A stretch of DNA of 64,000 bases from a virus. Below the pieces are notes generated by a model that worked only from the letters and a program-made list of their open reading frames with translations, had not been told where the DNA came from and searched no databases. How positions within the stretch are numbered: the stretch's first letter is position 1; every line of letters starts with the position of its first letter. The translations under genes were made by a program, and so were the position numbers. This document shows positions 27,194 through 35,319 of the stretch, one piece after another. The stretch lies in IMG/VR virus record IMGVR_UViG_3300021964_007119, positions 18,180 to 82,179 of that record. One strand, given 5' to 3'.

Positions 27194-27573
27194 TTATTTT
27201 CTGTTTCCCATTCTTCCCCGAAGTGTCCTATCGGTACTCGTATCTCATCTTCTACATCATACTTTCTTGTTACATAATATAATAATATAGAGCCTGGTTC
27301 TAATGCTTTATATCCGTGATAAATACTTGGTGTTATCTCTAATACTCTTGGATTTTTGTCTGAAAGATATTCAAACTTACAACCATCTTCTTCTGTTGCT
27401 AATCCTACTTTAAATGAACCTTTTATACATACCCAATAATCTGTTTGTAGATTATGTTTATGCCATGCTACAATATGACTCGTATTATTTACATACGAAA
27501 CATTTACTTGTCCTGGTAAAGTATCAAAGACATCTAATAGTCTTTGTGCTCTATCATCTTCATTATACATCAT
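27190..27573 (-). CDS. cupin sugar isomerase/epimerase-like (RmlC-like)
   Basis: 127 residues. The block HKHNLQTDYWVCIKGSFKVGL near 40-60 and the 'SIYHGYKALEPGSILLYYVT' region near 85-105 match the cupin barrel of dTDP-4-dehydrorhamnose 3,5-epimerases and related dTDP-sugar isomerases. It would use dTDP-4-keto sugar from RmlA/RmlB, whose genes lie at 51.7 and 58.9 kb. The protein is shorter than full RmlC (about 180), so a QdtA/WxcM-type isomerase fits better. It sits outside the glycan cluster. Confidence 0.7.
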   Translation of the reverse strand: MMYNEDDRAQRLLDVFDTLPGQVNVSYVNNTSHIVAWHKHNLQTDYWVCIKGSFKVGLATEEDGCKFEYLSDKNPRVLEITPSIYHGYKALEPGSILLYYVTRKYDVEDEIRVPIGHFGEEWETENK

Positions 27574-28067
27574 TTTAATACCAACTTTCTTTGTTTTCTA
27601 TTTAACATATGTATTGTGGTTAAGTAGTTTACACAATTTTGTTTCGTTGTTAAATTAATTTTATTTGTTTTAAATAACTCGGATAAAAATTCTAATGATT
27701 TATCATAACCACTTTGTTTATAAGTATCTCTACACTTTACAAAAACATCAGAAAACTTTTTATGGTTATATCTTACAACCTTTGATTGTTTTTTTGTTTT
27801 TGGTTGTGGTATAGGTTCTGACATTTTCCACTCGCGAGCTTTTGGTGCATTAATCTTACCACCAACTTTAACTGCTCGTCTATCTAATCTGTCTAAATTC
27901 TTTTTTGTTTCTGACGATACTGGTTGTATAAATGCTCCAGTCTTGTGTGGATATACAATATGTGCTGAATAAGCTTCTACTGATGAACACTCAACACATT
28001 CACGATACCCAAGATGAACTCTTTCATCAGGTATTTTAGTATCACATTTTATGCACTTATCAATCAC
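27570..28067 (-). CDS. protein with DksA/TraR-like zinc finger
   Basis: 165 residues. The N-terminus has CIKCDTKIPDERVHLGYREC then VEC, which follows the C4 zinc finger of DksA/TraR proteins (CxxC, I, R, then CxxC). Residues about 100-165 are basic and helical. DksA/TraR proteins bind RNA polymerase, so a transcription role is possible. It overlaps both neighbours. Confidence 0.6.
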   Translation of the reverse strand: MIDKCIKCDTKIPDERVHLGYRECVECSSVEAYSAHIVYPHKTGAFIQPVSSETKKNLDRLDRRAVKVGGKINAPKAREWKMSEPIPQPKTKKQSKVVRYNHKKFSDVFVKCRDTYKQSGYDKSLEFLSELFKTNKINLTTKQNCVNYLTTIHMLNRKQRKLVLK

Positions 28068-28497
28068 ATTTAGTCCATTTGTTATTTATCTTTTTAAATT
28101 TTGTAACTCGTTCTGTTAATGGAACAATTAGAAAATTACAATATTCTGGTTTCCAACCATTACAATCTCTGTATTCAACATCATATTTATTTATCCAAGT
28201 TCTCATTTTTTTATCAGATACAGCAATACATTTTGTTTTTTGTTTATTAAACAAAACATAATGACAAGGTTTTTTTCTTTTCCAATATCTTAATTTTCTA
28301 TCTTCAATTCTCCACTCGGTTCTTCTGTTATCCTGGATAGTAGTAAATGCTACTTCAACATCATAAGAAGTAGAAACCAAGTCCACATCTTTTACTGGTC
28401 CATTTACTAACCTATCATTAGAACCCATATCTTTCCATAGTCGTTTAGTTTCTTCACGATATGGTTTGTCATTGTATGTTACATCTTTATGTTTCAT
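28060..28497 (-). CDS. hypothetical protein
   Basis: 145 residues from the ATG at 28497; an upstream in-frame start would run through the tRNA-Lys gene and is rejected. Basic and aromatic-rich (RKLRYWKRKKPCHYVLF near 70-85). A loosely endonuclease-like look but no motif confirmed. Confidence 0.55.
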   Translation of the reverse strand: MKHKDVTYNDKPYREETKRLWKDMGSNDRLVNGPVKDVDLVSTSYDVEVAFTTIQDNRRTEWRIEDRKLRYWKRKKPCHYVLFNKQKTKCIAVSDKKMRTWINKYDVEYRDCNGWKPEYCNFLIVPLTERVTKFKKINNKWTKCD

Positions 28498-28499
28498 AG

Positions 28500-28573
28500 T
28501 GGGAGCACAAGGACTCGAACCTTGAACCAAGAGCTTAAAAGGCTCCTGCTCTACCAAATTGAGCTATACTCCC
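28500..28573 (-). tRNA. tRNA-Lys(UUU)
   Basis: Full cloverleaf: acceptor GGGAGTA/TGCTCCC, D arm GCTC..GAGC, anticodon stem GGAGC/GCTCT around CTTTTAA, and T arm CAAGG-TTCGAGT-CCTTG. No encoded CCA. Preceded by its own early-type promoter. Confidence 0.9.
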
Positions 28574-28585
28574 GTATACAACATT

Positions 28586-28614
28586 AATATACAAAATTAA
28601 TTGTCGTATGTCAA
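28586..28614 (-). promoter_or_regulatory. early-type promoter of the tRNA-Lys gene
   Basis: TTGACA (28609-28614), 17-bp spacer, TATATT (28586-28591), extended CTC before the -35. It is a perfect match to the family. Confidence 0.75.
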
Positions 28615-28621
28615 GAGTTTT

Positions 28622-30424
28622 TTATAATATTTGTTTATTATTAAGTTCTTGATACTTTTTATTTCTTGTTTCGCGAACAACATTATCATCTTTATGTATA
28701 ACCTTCATATATTCAGAAAGTCTTAAAACTCCCATTCTTAAATTATGGTGTTGACTCATAGCTCTACAATTCGTATCAAAGTCAAATACATCACCAAGAC
28801 CTTCTTCTTGAAAAGCTTTATTTCTTTCTTCATCAGTCATACGACTTAATTCCATATCTGAAATTATATGTCCACCAACTGGTGTTGATAGTAATTTGTT
28901 TCCGTCAATATCGTAGTGGTTGTTATCTTCCAAAGAATCTAATATGACTTCTCTACTAAATGTTCTATTTAATCCTGTTGGATTTGGAACTATACCTATT
29001 GTTTTTAAATACTCATCTTTGTAAAGACCTTTTAGAAACTCTTTCTTAATTTCATTGTAAACTAGTTTCATTTGACCTTGACCACTATTACGAGTATTTA
29101 ATCCAAACTTTGTTAAAGACCCCTCATTATCAACGGCTCTATTTCTATAAAACTCATTGAAACAACTCACAAAAGTTACTGGGTCATTAATAGTAAATTG
29201 TGTATCTTCAATATCTCTATTCATTAATAACAATTGTAAAAGATATTGTCTTTTAGGAAAAGGTTCTGACTCCTTAGTAGTTCTTAATGAAGAAATCATA
29301 TCATATAAAAAATCTAATTGGGTTTCAATTTCATCAAAGAAATTTATATCATCAGATTTATTATCAAATGCATTTCTATTGTTGTATTGTTCGATTAATT
29401 TAAAATCACTAAGGTCTACGGCTTTTTTATTAGAGTCAACAAAACAACCCACCATAGTTGAAACAGCTAAAGATTGTAATTTAACTCTTTCTTTTTCTGA
29501 CATCAACTCATATAGTGGATGATAGTTTGATTCCATAGCTCGAAACTCAACATACTTTGGTGATGACATTCTTAATATCTTCTTCATAAAATTACTTGTT
29601 TCTGCATGAAACATTTGTAAATCAGATTTTGGTGAATGAACATTGACTTCTTTAAAGTAGTTCTTTGTTTCTTCTGGACTATAAAATGGAAGTATTGTAA
29701 AATTAAATTTATTACCATACCAGTAATCATTTAATACTTCATCTTTTGTTATTGAAACTCCTTTTGATTCGGCTTCTTTTATGATGTCTTCTAAATACAT
29801 TCTGTTAACTTTGAATCCTCTAACGGATTCTTTATTTTGTTCGTCCCATTCTTCTGGTAATTGTTCATTATAATACCAAAGATTTTGTTTAGCATCAACT
29901 TGAACTAAACCTAGTGGAAAACCAATTAGTCCCCATAGACGATGTTCAACATCACAAGGTTCTAACACAACTTTACCATTGTTGTATCTTGTCATATTAA
30001 ATGTTCCAGAACTAATCCATTGAGAATCACTTTTTATTCTTTTATTGTCTTTGTTATACCTGATTGTCCAACCCCAATGTCTTCCAGCGTGTTCACAAGC
30101 ACTTCTATGGTTTGGTGCTGTATAAACCTTTGGGTCTTGACCGGTTTCTGGTTGAGAAAATAATTCTCCATTTATATATTTGTCAACTAATGGTTTTGGT
30201 GAACTTGAAAACTGGTATGAACCATATGATTCGTGTGGTTTTAAATTCTTCACATCAACATCAAATATCAATCCAATATTTTTTATAATTTGTTCTGTAT
30301 TAAATGATTGTTTTAAAGATGGATAATTTTTAAGATATTTTCCATATTCATCTTCTGTTAACCAGTCTGGTGCTGATTGTTTGATTAGTTTGTTGAGTAT
30401 CTCTCTCTTTTCTTTTTTAGTCAT
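28622..30424 (-). CDS. DUF262/HNH-like large protein
   Basis: 600 residues. The part at about 135-165 (RYNNGKVVL then DVEHRLWGLIGF) has the outline of the DUF262/ParB-like motif whose usual core is DGQQR. The C-terminal part at about 505-575 has an HNH-like layout with GGHIISD and MSQHHNLRMG. In GmrSD-type systems the two domains form a nucleotide-driven nuclease that attacks modified DNA. Here the canonical motif is changed, so activity is uncertain. It is driven by an early-type promoter with a leader of about 140 nt. Confidence 0.55.
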   Translation of the reverse strand: MTKKEKREILNKLIKQSAPDWLTEDEYGKYLKNYPSLKQSFNTEQIIKNIGLIFDVDVKNLKPHESYGSYQFSSSPKPLVDKYINGELFSQPETGQDPKVYTAPNHRSACEHAGRHWGWTIRYNKDNKRIKSDSQWISSGTFNMTRYNNGKVVLEPCDVEHRLWGLIGFPLGLVQVDAKQNLWYYNEQLPEEWDEQNKESVRGFKVNRMYLEDIIKEAESKGVSITKDEVLNDYWYGNKFNFTILPFYSPEETKNYFKEVNVHSPKSDLQMFHAETSNFMKKILRMSSPKYVEFRAMESNYHPLYELMSEKERVKLQSLAVSTMVGCFVDSNKKAVDLSDFKLIEQYNNRNAFDNKSDDINFFDEIETQLDFLYDMISSLRTTKESEPFPKRQYLLQLLLMNRDIEDTQFTINDPVTFVSCFNEFYRNRAVDNEGSLTKFGLNTRNSGQGQMKLVYNEIKKEFLKGLYKDEYLKTIGIVPNPTGLNRTFSREVILDSLEDNNHYDIDGNKLLSTPVGGHIISDMELSRMTDEERNKAFQEEGLGDVFDFDTNCRAMSQHHNLRMGVLRLSEYMKVIHKDDNVVRETRNKKYQELNNKQIL

Positions 30425-30566
30425 TATAGACTCCTATGTTTATGAGGTTCTACCTCTTTTATAAATGTTACTTTTAATGGTGAACATTACTAACCATATA
30501 TCAATAAGTATATGTTAATACGCCTAAACAATCAAGCTATTTTAATCATATAAAACTTACAATTAT

Positions 30567-30595
30567 AATATAATACTTTTTTTGTTGTTTGTCAA
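30567..30595 (-). promoter_or_regulatory. early-type promoter of the DUF262/HNH-like gene
   Basis: TTGACA (30590-30595), 17-bp spacer, TATATT (30567-30572) on the coding strand. It overlaps the end of the 53-residue gene upstream. Confidence 0.75.
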
Positions 30596-30598
30596 GAA

Positions 30599-30760
30599 CT
30601 ATTTTTCTCTAATACGGTTTATGTATTTCTTTATCAGTCGTTCTCTAAACGAAACTTTATCTTGTGAATGACCTGGATTCTGTTTAGTCCTAGTCAGTCT
30701 TTTTTGTAGTTGGTGAATCTTTCTAAATAATTTTGACTTGTATTCAAACTTCTTACTCAT
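30599..30760 (-). CDS. small basic protein
   Basis: 53 residues, very Lys/Arg-rich (KRLTRTKQN and FRERLIKKYINR). A GGAGAA-type site is present before the ATG at 30760. Possibly nucleic-acid binding. Unknown family. Confidence 0.55.
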   Translation of the reverse strand: MSKKFEYKSKLFRKIHQLQKRLTRTKQNPGHSQDKVSFRERLIKKYINRIREK

Positions 30761-30791
30761 TGCATTCTCCTATCTAAATTGTGATTTTATT

Positions 30792-31172
30792 TCAATATTC
30801 GTTTTTGTTTAATTTCTTTTTATGGATTCTATACTTCCACAAGTTTTTTGGATTAAATGGAACATCTGGTATTTTGTCTACTTCTGCTTTCAATTTCAAT
30901 ATACTTGGTATCTGTACTACATAAGTATCATCAATAACATTGAACCTACAAAGTTTATTTGTTTTATCACAAATACCCACTAAATCACCTTCTTTGGTTT
31001 CTATCAAATGTTTTCTATCACTTGGTAACCCATACATATTTACATACTCTCCGCCTTCACTTGGAACTGAATGAAATATGCTTGGTTTAGGTGAACCATT
31101 ATACTCAGACACATATGTCAAACACAATAGTTCATCTTCTGGTGTTTTGGTTGTTTGGTTATACCTTTTCAC
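30792..31172 (-). CDS. hypothetical protein
   Basis: 126 residues, beta-rich in the first 90 residues (LLCLTYVSEYNGSPK, VQIPSILKL) and basic at the end. It shares the last base with the cytidylyltransferase gene (ATG/TAG coupling). Function unknown. Confidence 0.5.
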   Translation of the reverse strand: MKRYNQTTKTPEDELLCLTYVSEYNGSPKPSIFHSVPSEGGEYVNMYGLPSDRKHLIETKEGDLVGICDKTNKLCRFNVIDDTYVVQIPSILKLKAEVDKIPDVPFNPKNLWKYRIHKKKLNKNEY

Positions 31173-31627
31173 TATCTACGAAATGCATTTGGTTCATCAT
31201 ATTCGACTAATCCACTAAATTCTGATGATGAACGAATTTTCTTTCCAAGACCTTGTTGAAAATCAATTCCTAATTCACCACATACTTTTACTTCTGGTGA
31301 ATTTGAAGCATCTCTATCACCACCATTACAAAATATTAGTTTGTCCATAGGTTTAAATCTGTGAATCATCTTAATAGTTTCACATACTGACTTATCTTCA
31401 TCAATTGATATGATAGCTTCATCAACCATATCTAAATGATATACGATTTCTAATCTATCGTGTTCTATCATAAATTCATCACCTTTCTTTAACAAACATT
31501 GTTCACGATTATTTACAATAACCACCAACTCATCTGCTAATTCTTTAGCTAATTTAAAGTATTCTAAGTGTCCTATGTGTAGTGGGTCAAAGTATCCACT
31601 AACTATTGCTGTTTTTTTTCTTTTCAT
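31172..31627 (-). CDS. cytidylyltransferase-like nucleotidyltransferase (RfaE/GCT type)
   Basis: 151 residues. The motif SGYFDPLHIGHLEYF at about 10-24 contains the HxGH nucleotide-binding site, and KKIRSSSEFS at about 128-137 is the second signature. It belongs to the nucleotidylyltransferase superfamily that activates alcohol or sugar phosphates (glycerol-3-phosphate or heptose-phosphate). It may feed a sugar or polyol precursor into the glycan cluster, but the genes are 11 kb apart. Stop and start overlap with its neighbours. Confidence 0.75.
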   Translation of the reverse strand: MKRKKTAIVSGYFDPLHIGHLEYFKLAKELADELVVIVNNREQCLLKKGDEFMIEHDRLEIVYHLDMVDEAIISIDEDKSVCETIKMIHRFKPMDKLIFCNGGDRDASNSPEVKVCGELGIDFQQGLGKKIRSSSEFSGLVEYDEPNAFRR

Positions 31628-31629
31628 TA

Positions 31630-32538
31630 TTACTCCTTTATAATAAGTATTTCGTGAGAATCCTTTTGATTACTGATTCCCATCTGTTTTCTGTTTTTTC
31701 CTATTCTCGTTTCACCCGTTCCCATAGAATAATTCCATTTAGGAAATACTTGGTGAAAATCTTTATACCATTCTCTAATGGTTTCACAATTATTATATGA
31801 TAGAACAAATGAACCTTCGTGGTCATATAACATATCTCTCAACTTCTCGTGGTCAAATCCGTCGTGATGAACGGGTATATTCCTCATTGGATAAATACCA
31901 TTGAACATCTTGTTGTCTTTGTCTTGTTCCAAATAATAAGGTGGGTCTAAATATAATAAATCTTTTTTGTGATTAGGTATCACATCTCTATAATCTGCTT
32001 GTTGAACTGACAAATTGGGGCACAAAAAGTTATTGATGTTTTTGCACATTTGTTTCCACTTATCTGCTTGTAAATATACTGAACTACCCCAACCGAGATA
32101 ACCCGGCCCATAAGAAGTATTGTGGTTAAAGTAATAAAGAGAAGCTCTTTCTAAATCAGATAACGATATCACATTGTCTCGTTTGTAAGAATCTGTTTTC
32201 CAATCTGCTAGCATATCTTGTGTTTTATCTAATGACATAAGAATTTCTTTTACTTCTTTATAAGTCTTATCATCAGGGGTAATCTTGGAAAGTTCCTTTG
32301 ACAACTCTTGTGGTTGTGATAAAAGAACTTCCCAAAAATTAACCAACATATCGAACACATCATATCCAATAACTTCAATATCCAATTCATTAGCCCAACG
32401 AACCTCTAACGAACCACCACCAATAAATGGCGATATAATTCGTTTAGGTTTAGGCCAAAATGGAATGTAAGTTGAGATAAATCCATACGCTCTGGACTTA
32501 CCACCTGCATATCTTAATGGTGTTCGACTATGTTTCAT
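31630..32538 (-). CDS. DNA adenine methyltransferase (Dam-type)
   Basis: 302 residues. FIGGGSLEVRWA near 38 is the AdoMet-binding motif, and the DLLYLDPPYYL region near 192 contains the catalytic DPPY. This is the N6-adenine (D12 class) MTase pattern. It may protect phage DNA from GATC-cleaving enzymes or alter host restriction. It ends next to the cytidylyltransferase and touches the next gene. Confidence 0.85.
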   Translation of the reverse strand: MKHSRTPLRYAGGKSRAYGFISTYIPFWPKPKRIISPFIGGGSLEVRWANELDIEVIGYDVFDMLVNFWEVLLSQPQELSKELSKITPDDKTYKEVKEILMSLDKTQDMLADWKTDSYKRDNVISLSDLERASLYYFNHNTSYGPGYLGWGSSVYLQADKWKQMCKNINNFLCPNLSVQQADYRDVIPNHKKDLLYLDPPYYLEQDKDNKMFNGIYPMRNIPVHHDGFDHEKLRDMLYDHEGSFVLSYNNCETIREWYKDFHQVFPKWNYSMGTGETRIGKNRKQMGISNQKDSHEILIIKE

Positions 32539-32720
32539 TATTTATTTTCTTCAACTGAAGCTTTACGATACTCAGTAACTAACTTTTTTACTTCACCAAT
32601 CGCTTTACGAGCTCTCGTTCCAGCGGCTTTGTTTCCAGTATTTAAGTTAGTTTGATGATTCGTTGAAAAGTCTGTAAACAAATCATTCAGTTGTGAATAT
32701 AACTCATCTAATTTACTCAT
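32538..32720 (-). CDS. small helical protein
   Basis: 60 residues (KLDELYSQLNDLFTDF, KKLVTEYRK), probably alpha-helical. It overlaps the Dam gene by one base and has a good AAGGAG site. Function unknown. Confidence 0.5.
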   Translation of the reverse strand: MSKLDELYSQLNDLFTDFSTNHQTNLNTGNKAAGTRARKAIGEVKKLVTEYRKASVEENK

Positions 32721-32765
32721 TGTAATCTCCTTAAGGTTTGAGTTTTAGTTTTTCCTTTTCTTATG

Positions 32766-32837
32766 AGGCGTGTGTAGGAATCGAACCTACGAACAATGGT
32801 TTTGCAAACCACGACATTGCCATTCTGTCAACACGCC
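32766..32837 (-). tRNA. tRNA-Cys(GCA)
   Basis: Acceptor GGCGTGT/ACACGCC, T arm GTAGG-TTCGATT-CCTAC, anticodon loop TTGCAAA with stem TGGTT. No CCA. First of a cluster of four packed tRNA genes. Confidence 0.85.
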
Positions 32838-32841
32838 GTTG

Positions 32842-32926
32842 TGGTAAGTGATGGATTTGAACCACCGTATCTCATACGAGAGTCAGATTTACAGTCTGAT
32901 GCTTTTAACCGCTCAGCCAACTTACC
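32842..32926 (-). tRNA. tRNA-Tyr(GUA)
   Basis: Class II tRNA with a long variable arm. Acceptor GGTAAGT/ACTTACC; anticodon loop CTGTAAA in stem CAGA/TCTG. Separated from tRNA-Cys by 4 nt. Confidence 0.85.
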
Positions 32927-32927
32927 G

Positions 32928-33001
32928 AGCTTCCAGTAGGATTTGAACCCACGACATTCTCATTACAAATGAGATGCTCTACCAAACTGAGCTATGGAAG
33001 C
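32928..33001 (-). tRNA. tRNA-Thr(UGU)
   Basis: Acceptor GCTTCCA/TGGAAGC; anticodon loop TTTGTAA in stem TCTCA/TGAGA; T arm GTGGG-TTCAAAT-CCTAC with one mismatch. No CCA. Confidence 0.85.
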
Positions 33002-33006
33002 GTTTG

Positions 33007-33078
33007 TACTCCGACGGGTAGTCGAAACCCGATTTTATGGATGAAAACCATATGTCCTAACCATTAGACGACCGGAGC
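33007..33078 (-). tRNA. tRNA-Glu(UUC)
   Basis: Acceptor GCTCCGG with TCGGAGT (two G-U pairs); anticodon loop TTTTCAT in stem TATGG/CCATA; T arm CGGGT-TTCGACT-ACCCG. The terminal G-U pair is unusual but tolerated. Confidence 0.8.
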
Positions 33079-33197
33079 ATTACTTATAGAAGCTTTGTTA
33101 TGTCCTTGAAGAATAGCATTTAAGTCTTGTTCTGACAAGGTGTGGAATTATTTAATCGGTTTTCCAATCATTTCCGAACTACCTATAAGTGTTTAAT

Positions 33198-33278
33198 TTA
33201 AAGGTTAATTTTTCTCAGACCTCTGTTTATAACCAGTCCAATACAAAAACCTAATAATACTAATAATATTTCTTGCAT
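33198..33278 (-). CDS. 26-residue membrane peptide
   Basis: Sequence MQEILLVLLGFCIGLVINRG then LRKINL. It has a strong AAGGAG site 6 nt upstream of the ATG, one membrane span and a basic tail. Lies between tRNA-Glu and tRNA-Ala. Confidence 0.5.
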   Translation of the reverse strand: MQEILLVLLGFCIGLVINRGLRKINL

Positions 33279-33301
33279 GTTTATCTCCTTTTATATGTTT
33301 G

Positions 33302-33374
33302 TGGAGCTGACAGGAATCGAACCCGCGACCTACGCAGTGCAAGTGCGTCGCTCTTCCAACTGAGCTACAGCCCC
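33302..33374 (-). tRNA. tRNA-Ala(UGC)
   Basis: Acceptor GGGGCTG/CAGCTCC, anticodon loop CTTGCAC in stem ACGCA/TGCGT, T arm GCGGG-TTCGATT-CCTGT. Fourth in the tRNA block except for the peptide gene between it and tRNA-Glu. Confidence 0.88.
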
Positions 33375-33382
33375 ATATCTGT

Positions 33383-33445
33383 TTATCTATTAACTATTAA
33401 GTTAAATAAAATTACACTCGCTAATACACCAGTCATTTCTACCAT
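33383..33445 (-). CDS. 20-residue hydrophobic peptide
   Basis: MVEMTGVLASVILFNLIVNR, started by an ATG 6 nt after AAGGAG. Short but with all features of a translated micro-gene. Its ATG overlaps the tail of the 50-residue gene just above. Confidence 0.4.
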   Translation of the reverse strand: MVEMTGVLASVILFNLIVNR

Positions 33446-33446
33446 A

Positions 33447-33599
33447 CTATCTCCTTTTCTTATATCTGTTCAAAGTTTTCTTAGGAACTGCTCCTAAGTG
33501 TGTTTGTGGTTTCGTTCCAAACTTGGTATTCTTTCCTTTACCTTGTCTGGTTTTTTTCTGACCATTACCCGTTCTACTATCACTTGTTAATACTGCCAT
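33447..33599 (-). CDS. small basic protein
   Basis: 50 residues, Lys/Arg/Thr-rich (KKTRQGKGKNTKFGTK). Ends next to the ATG of the 20-residue peptide. Similar in composition to ribosomal or DNA-binding peptides; no family assigned. Confidence 0.55.
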   Translation of the reverse strand: MAVLTSDSRTGNGQKKTRQGKGKNTKFGTKPQTHLGAVPKKTLNRYKKRR

Positions 33600-33608
33600 A
33601 CTCTCTCC

Positions 33609-33875
33609 TTATACTTTCCAAAAATCTTCTTCTTTATATGTGTTGGTAAATGAACCTTCTCCGTGTACTTCTTCAGCACCTTCGGTTGAACTATAATAGT
33701 TAACAACAGCTCCTTTAATATCAACAACCTTACCTTCTTCTTTTGGATTGAAGTTTCTATTACTTGGTGGAATCTTTATGTGGATATGTTCCACTTGTCC
33801 TACTCTTCCAGTATCTGAACACTTCTTTCGTAGTCCTTCTAAATTAATTCCTTGATTTCTTCTTCTTCTTGGCAT
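33609..33875 (-). CDS. hypothetical protein
   Basis: 88 residues, basic N-terminus (MPRRRRNQ) and acidic C-terminus. It overlaps the HNH gene by 32 nt and may be translated with it. Function unknown. Confidence 0.5.
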   Translation of the reverse strand: MPRRRRNQGINLEGLRKKCSDTGRVGQVEHIHIKIPPSNRNFNPKEEGKVVDIKGAVVNYYSSTEGAEEVHGEGSFTNTYKEEDFWKV

Positions 33876-34341
33876 TTTTGCTCCTCGTTTTTAGTTTTAC
33901 TTCTGAAGTTGTCTTTTCTCTATGACACTTCTTACATAGTGTTTGTAAATTTTCTAATTTATAATAATTCCAATCTAAATCTTTTTCTTTTACACCCTTT
34001 TGTTCTACCAATGGTTTGATGTGGTCTGCTTCCCAATGTAAATCAAAGTATCCACATTTTTTACAAATACCTTCATCACGATTCCATAGTTGAGCTCGTT
34101 GTTCTCCACTATGATAGATTAATAAGTATTCAGTTGCACAATCTTCGTGCCAACTTTTACGGGTGTTAATCGTATCTTCTTTCTCATTCAATATAACATT
34201 ACCACACCACCTACAATTACCTTTGGTCTTGGTATAGTAATGTTTTGGTTTTGGTGGTTTACGGAAATCTCCGTTCCACTTCTCTTTTTTCTTTTTTCCA
34301 AATGTCTTCTCGTGTCGTGAACTCCACCTACTTAACGGCAC
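33844..34341 (-). CDS. HNH endonuclease
   Basis: 165 residues. Two metal-finger pairs (CRWCGNV near 43; CKKCGY near 94) lead into WEADHIKPLVE near 104 and NLQTLCKKCHREKT near 132, the HNH motif with conserved His and Asn. The GTG start has AAAGGAG 7 nt upstream. Phage HNH enzymes nick host or phage DNA or are homing enzymes; this one sits close to tRNAs, a common homing niche. No intron is seen here. Confidence 0.85.
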   Translation of the reverse strand: MPLSRWSSRHEKTFGKKKKEKWNGDFRKPPKPKHYYTKTKGNCRWCGNVILNEKEDTINTRKSWHEDCATEYLLIYHSGEQRAQLWNRDEGICKKCGYFDLHWEADHIKPLVEQKGVKEKDLDWNYYKLENLQTLCKKCHREKTTSEVKLKTRSKNAKKKKKSRN

Positions 34342-34410
34342 ATAAACTCCTTTGAAAGACGCGGGCCGTGGGGGCCGTCATAAACATCTGCCTTTGCCTC
34401 CCGAACCATT

Positions 34411-34524
34411 TTATTTTAAATCCTCATATAAGTTTAATAATATCACATATACAGCTATTCCACATATCAACAAAACAAAGCTTGTGACAATCCATTGTAT
34501 TATCGTAAATATTAAACTAAACAT
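34411..34524 (-). CDS. 37-residue membrane peptide
   Basis: A single hydrophobic helix (IFTIIQWIVTSFVLLICGIA) after MFSL. No ribosome-binding site could be confirmed. It may belong to the tiny-gene block between 33 and 40 kb. Confidence 0.45.
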   Translation of the reverse strand: MFSLIFTIIQWIVTSFVLLICGIAVYVILLNLYEDLK

Positions 34525-34575
34525 TTATAACTTTCATTGTACTCATAATTTTTTAAAACTCGGGTAATAATAAAA

Positions 34576-34719
34576 CTAAAGAAGCTCACCCTCATAACTA
34601 TCGTCGTCCGTATCGTCCATAGGTATATCTATATTAAGATGTGATACAATATTCACATATAAAAAGAATACCCCACACCCTATACCGATGATACCGGTTA
34701 ATAATTCTAATCCGTTCAT
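34576..34719 (-). CDS. 47-residue membrane protein with acidic tail
   Basis: One membrane span (residues 6-24, LLTGIIGIGCGVFFLYV) and acidic C-terminus (DIPMDDTDDDSYEGELL). The ATG overlaps the stop of the 41-residue gene above (ATGA), so coupled. Confidence 0.55.
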   Translation of the reverse strand: MNGLELLTGIIGIGCGVFFLYVNIVSHLNIDIPMDDTDDDSYEGELL

Positions 34720-34841
34720 TTCTTAAACATTTGGATACACAATTGTAACATAGATATCAGTTTAGACTTTAACGAAGTCGATTCTGATATAATGTTAGAT
34801 TGTAATTCCGATGCCGTTTTATTTTTCTTTTTCTTAAACAT
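34716..34841 (-). CDS. 41-residue lysine-rich protein
   Basis: MFKKKKNKT start, then a helical Ser-rich segment and KLISMLQLCIQMF. It is followed by the 47-residue gene in overlapping frames. An AT-rich motif lies 30 nt upstream. Confidence 0.5.
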   Translation of the reverse strand: MFKKKKNKTASELQSNIISESTSLKSKLISMLQLCIQMFKK

Positions 34842-34870
34842 ATTTATCCACTCTATTACATTAACCCACA

Positions 34871-34883
34871 TTTATAAATATCA
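34871..34883 (-). promoter_or_regulatory. AT-rich late-type motif (weak)
   Basis: The coding strand reads TGATATTTATAAA, resembling the other members but without an extended upstream match. It lies before the 41-residue gene. Confidence 0.3.
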
Positions 34884-34907
34884 GGTAAGCCTTCCAAACC
34901 ACCAGGC

Positions 34908-35240
34908 TTACGCGTCTATTTCTCTCTGGTCTTCTAAAGGTCTTTCATCTATTTCTTGTTTCCAATCTAAGATTTCCCAAGAAAAGGCCTTTCTATTTCT
35001 TTGAAACTCAGTCATAGACCAATTAATGTTATCAGTTGTTAATGTCACGACCTCTGTATTGTGATTCTCATAATACATAATTTCAATCAGATAACTTTTT
35101 CTCTGTGATATTCTACTATTCATATTCTTTCCTTTATTCTTTATTAATACTATTCCTAAATCATTCATCTTGATATAACCCACGCCATACCAATTATAAT
35201 TAGTATGTTCATAAACATTTCCATTAATAATTTCTCCCAT
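34908..35240 (-). CDS. hypothetical protein, beta-rich
   Basis: 110 residues with YLIEIMYYENHNTEVVTLTTDN in the middle, so probably a small beta barrel or SH3-like fold. The ATG lies inside the end of the 31-residue peptide gene (overlap 17 nt). Unknown function. Confidence 0.5.
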   Translation of the reverse strand: MGEIINGNVYEHTNYNWYGVGYIKMNDLGIVLIKNKGKNMNSRISQRKSYLIEIMYYENHNTEVVTLTTDNINWSMTEFQRNRKAFSWEILDWKQEIDERPLEDQREIDA

Positions 35241-35319
35241 ACTTATCGGCGTTTCTCATTGCCCATAAAGTAAACACTATTAAACCTAATCCATATATTG
35301 TATATCCTAATATCTCCAT
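35224..35319 (-). CDS. 31-residue membrane peptide
   Basis: MEILGYTIYGLGLIVFTLWA then MRNADKYGRNY. One membrane span, basic tail. Its ATG overlaps the TAA of the 45-residue gene. Confidence 0.5.
   Translation of the reverse strand: MEILGYTIYGLGLIVFTLWAMRNADKYGRNY

Noticed and set aside
33100-33170. Minus-strand frame SEQDLNAILQGHNKAS before the tRNA-Glu
   Set aside because: Runs into the tRNA gene, begins after an in-frame stop, no ATG.
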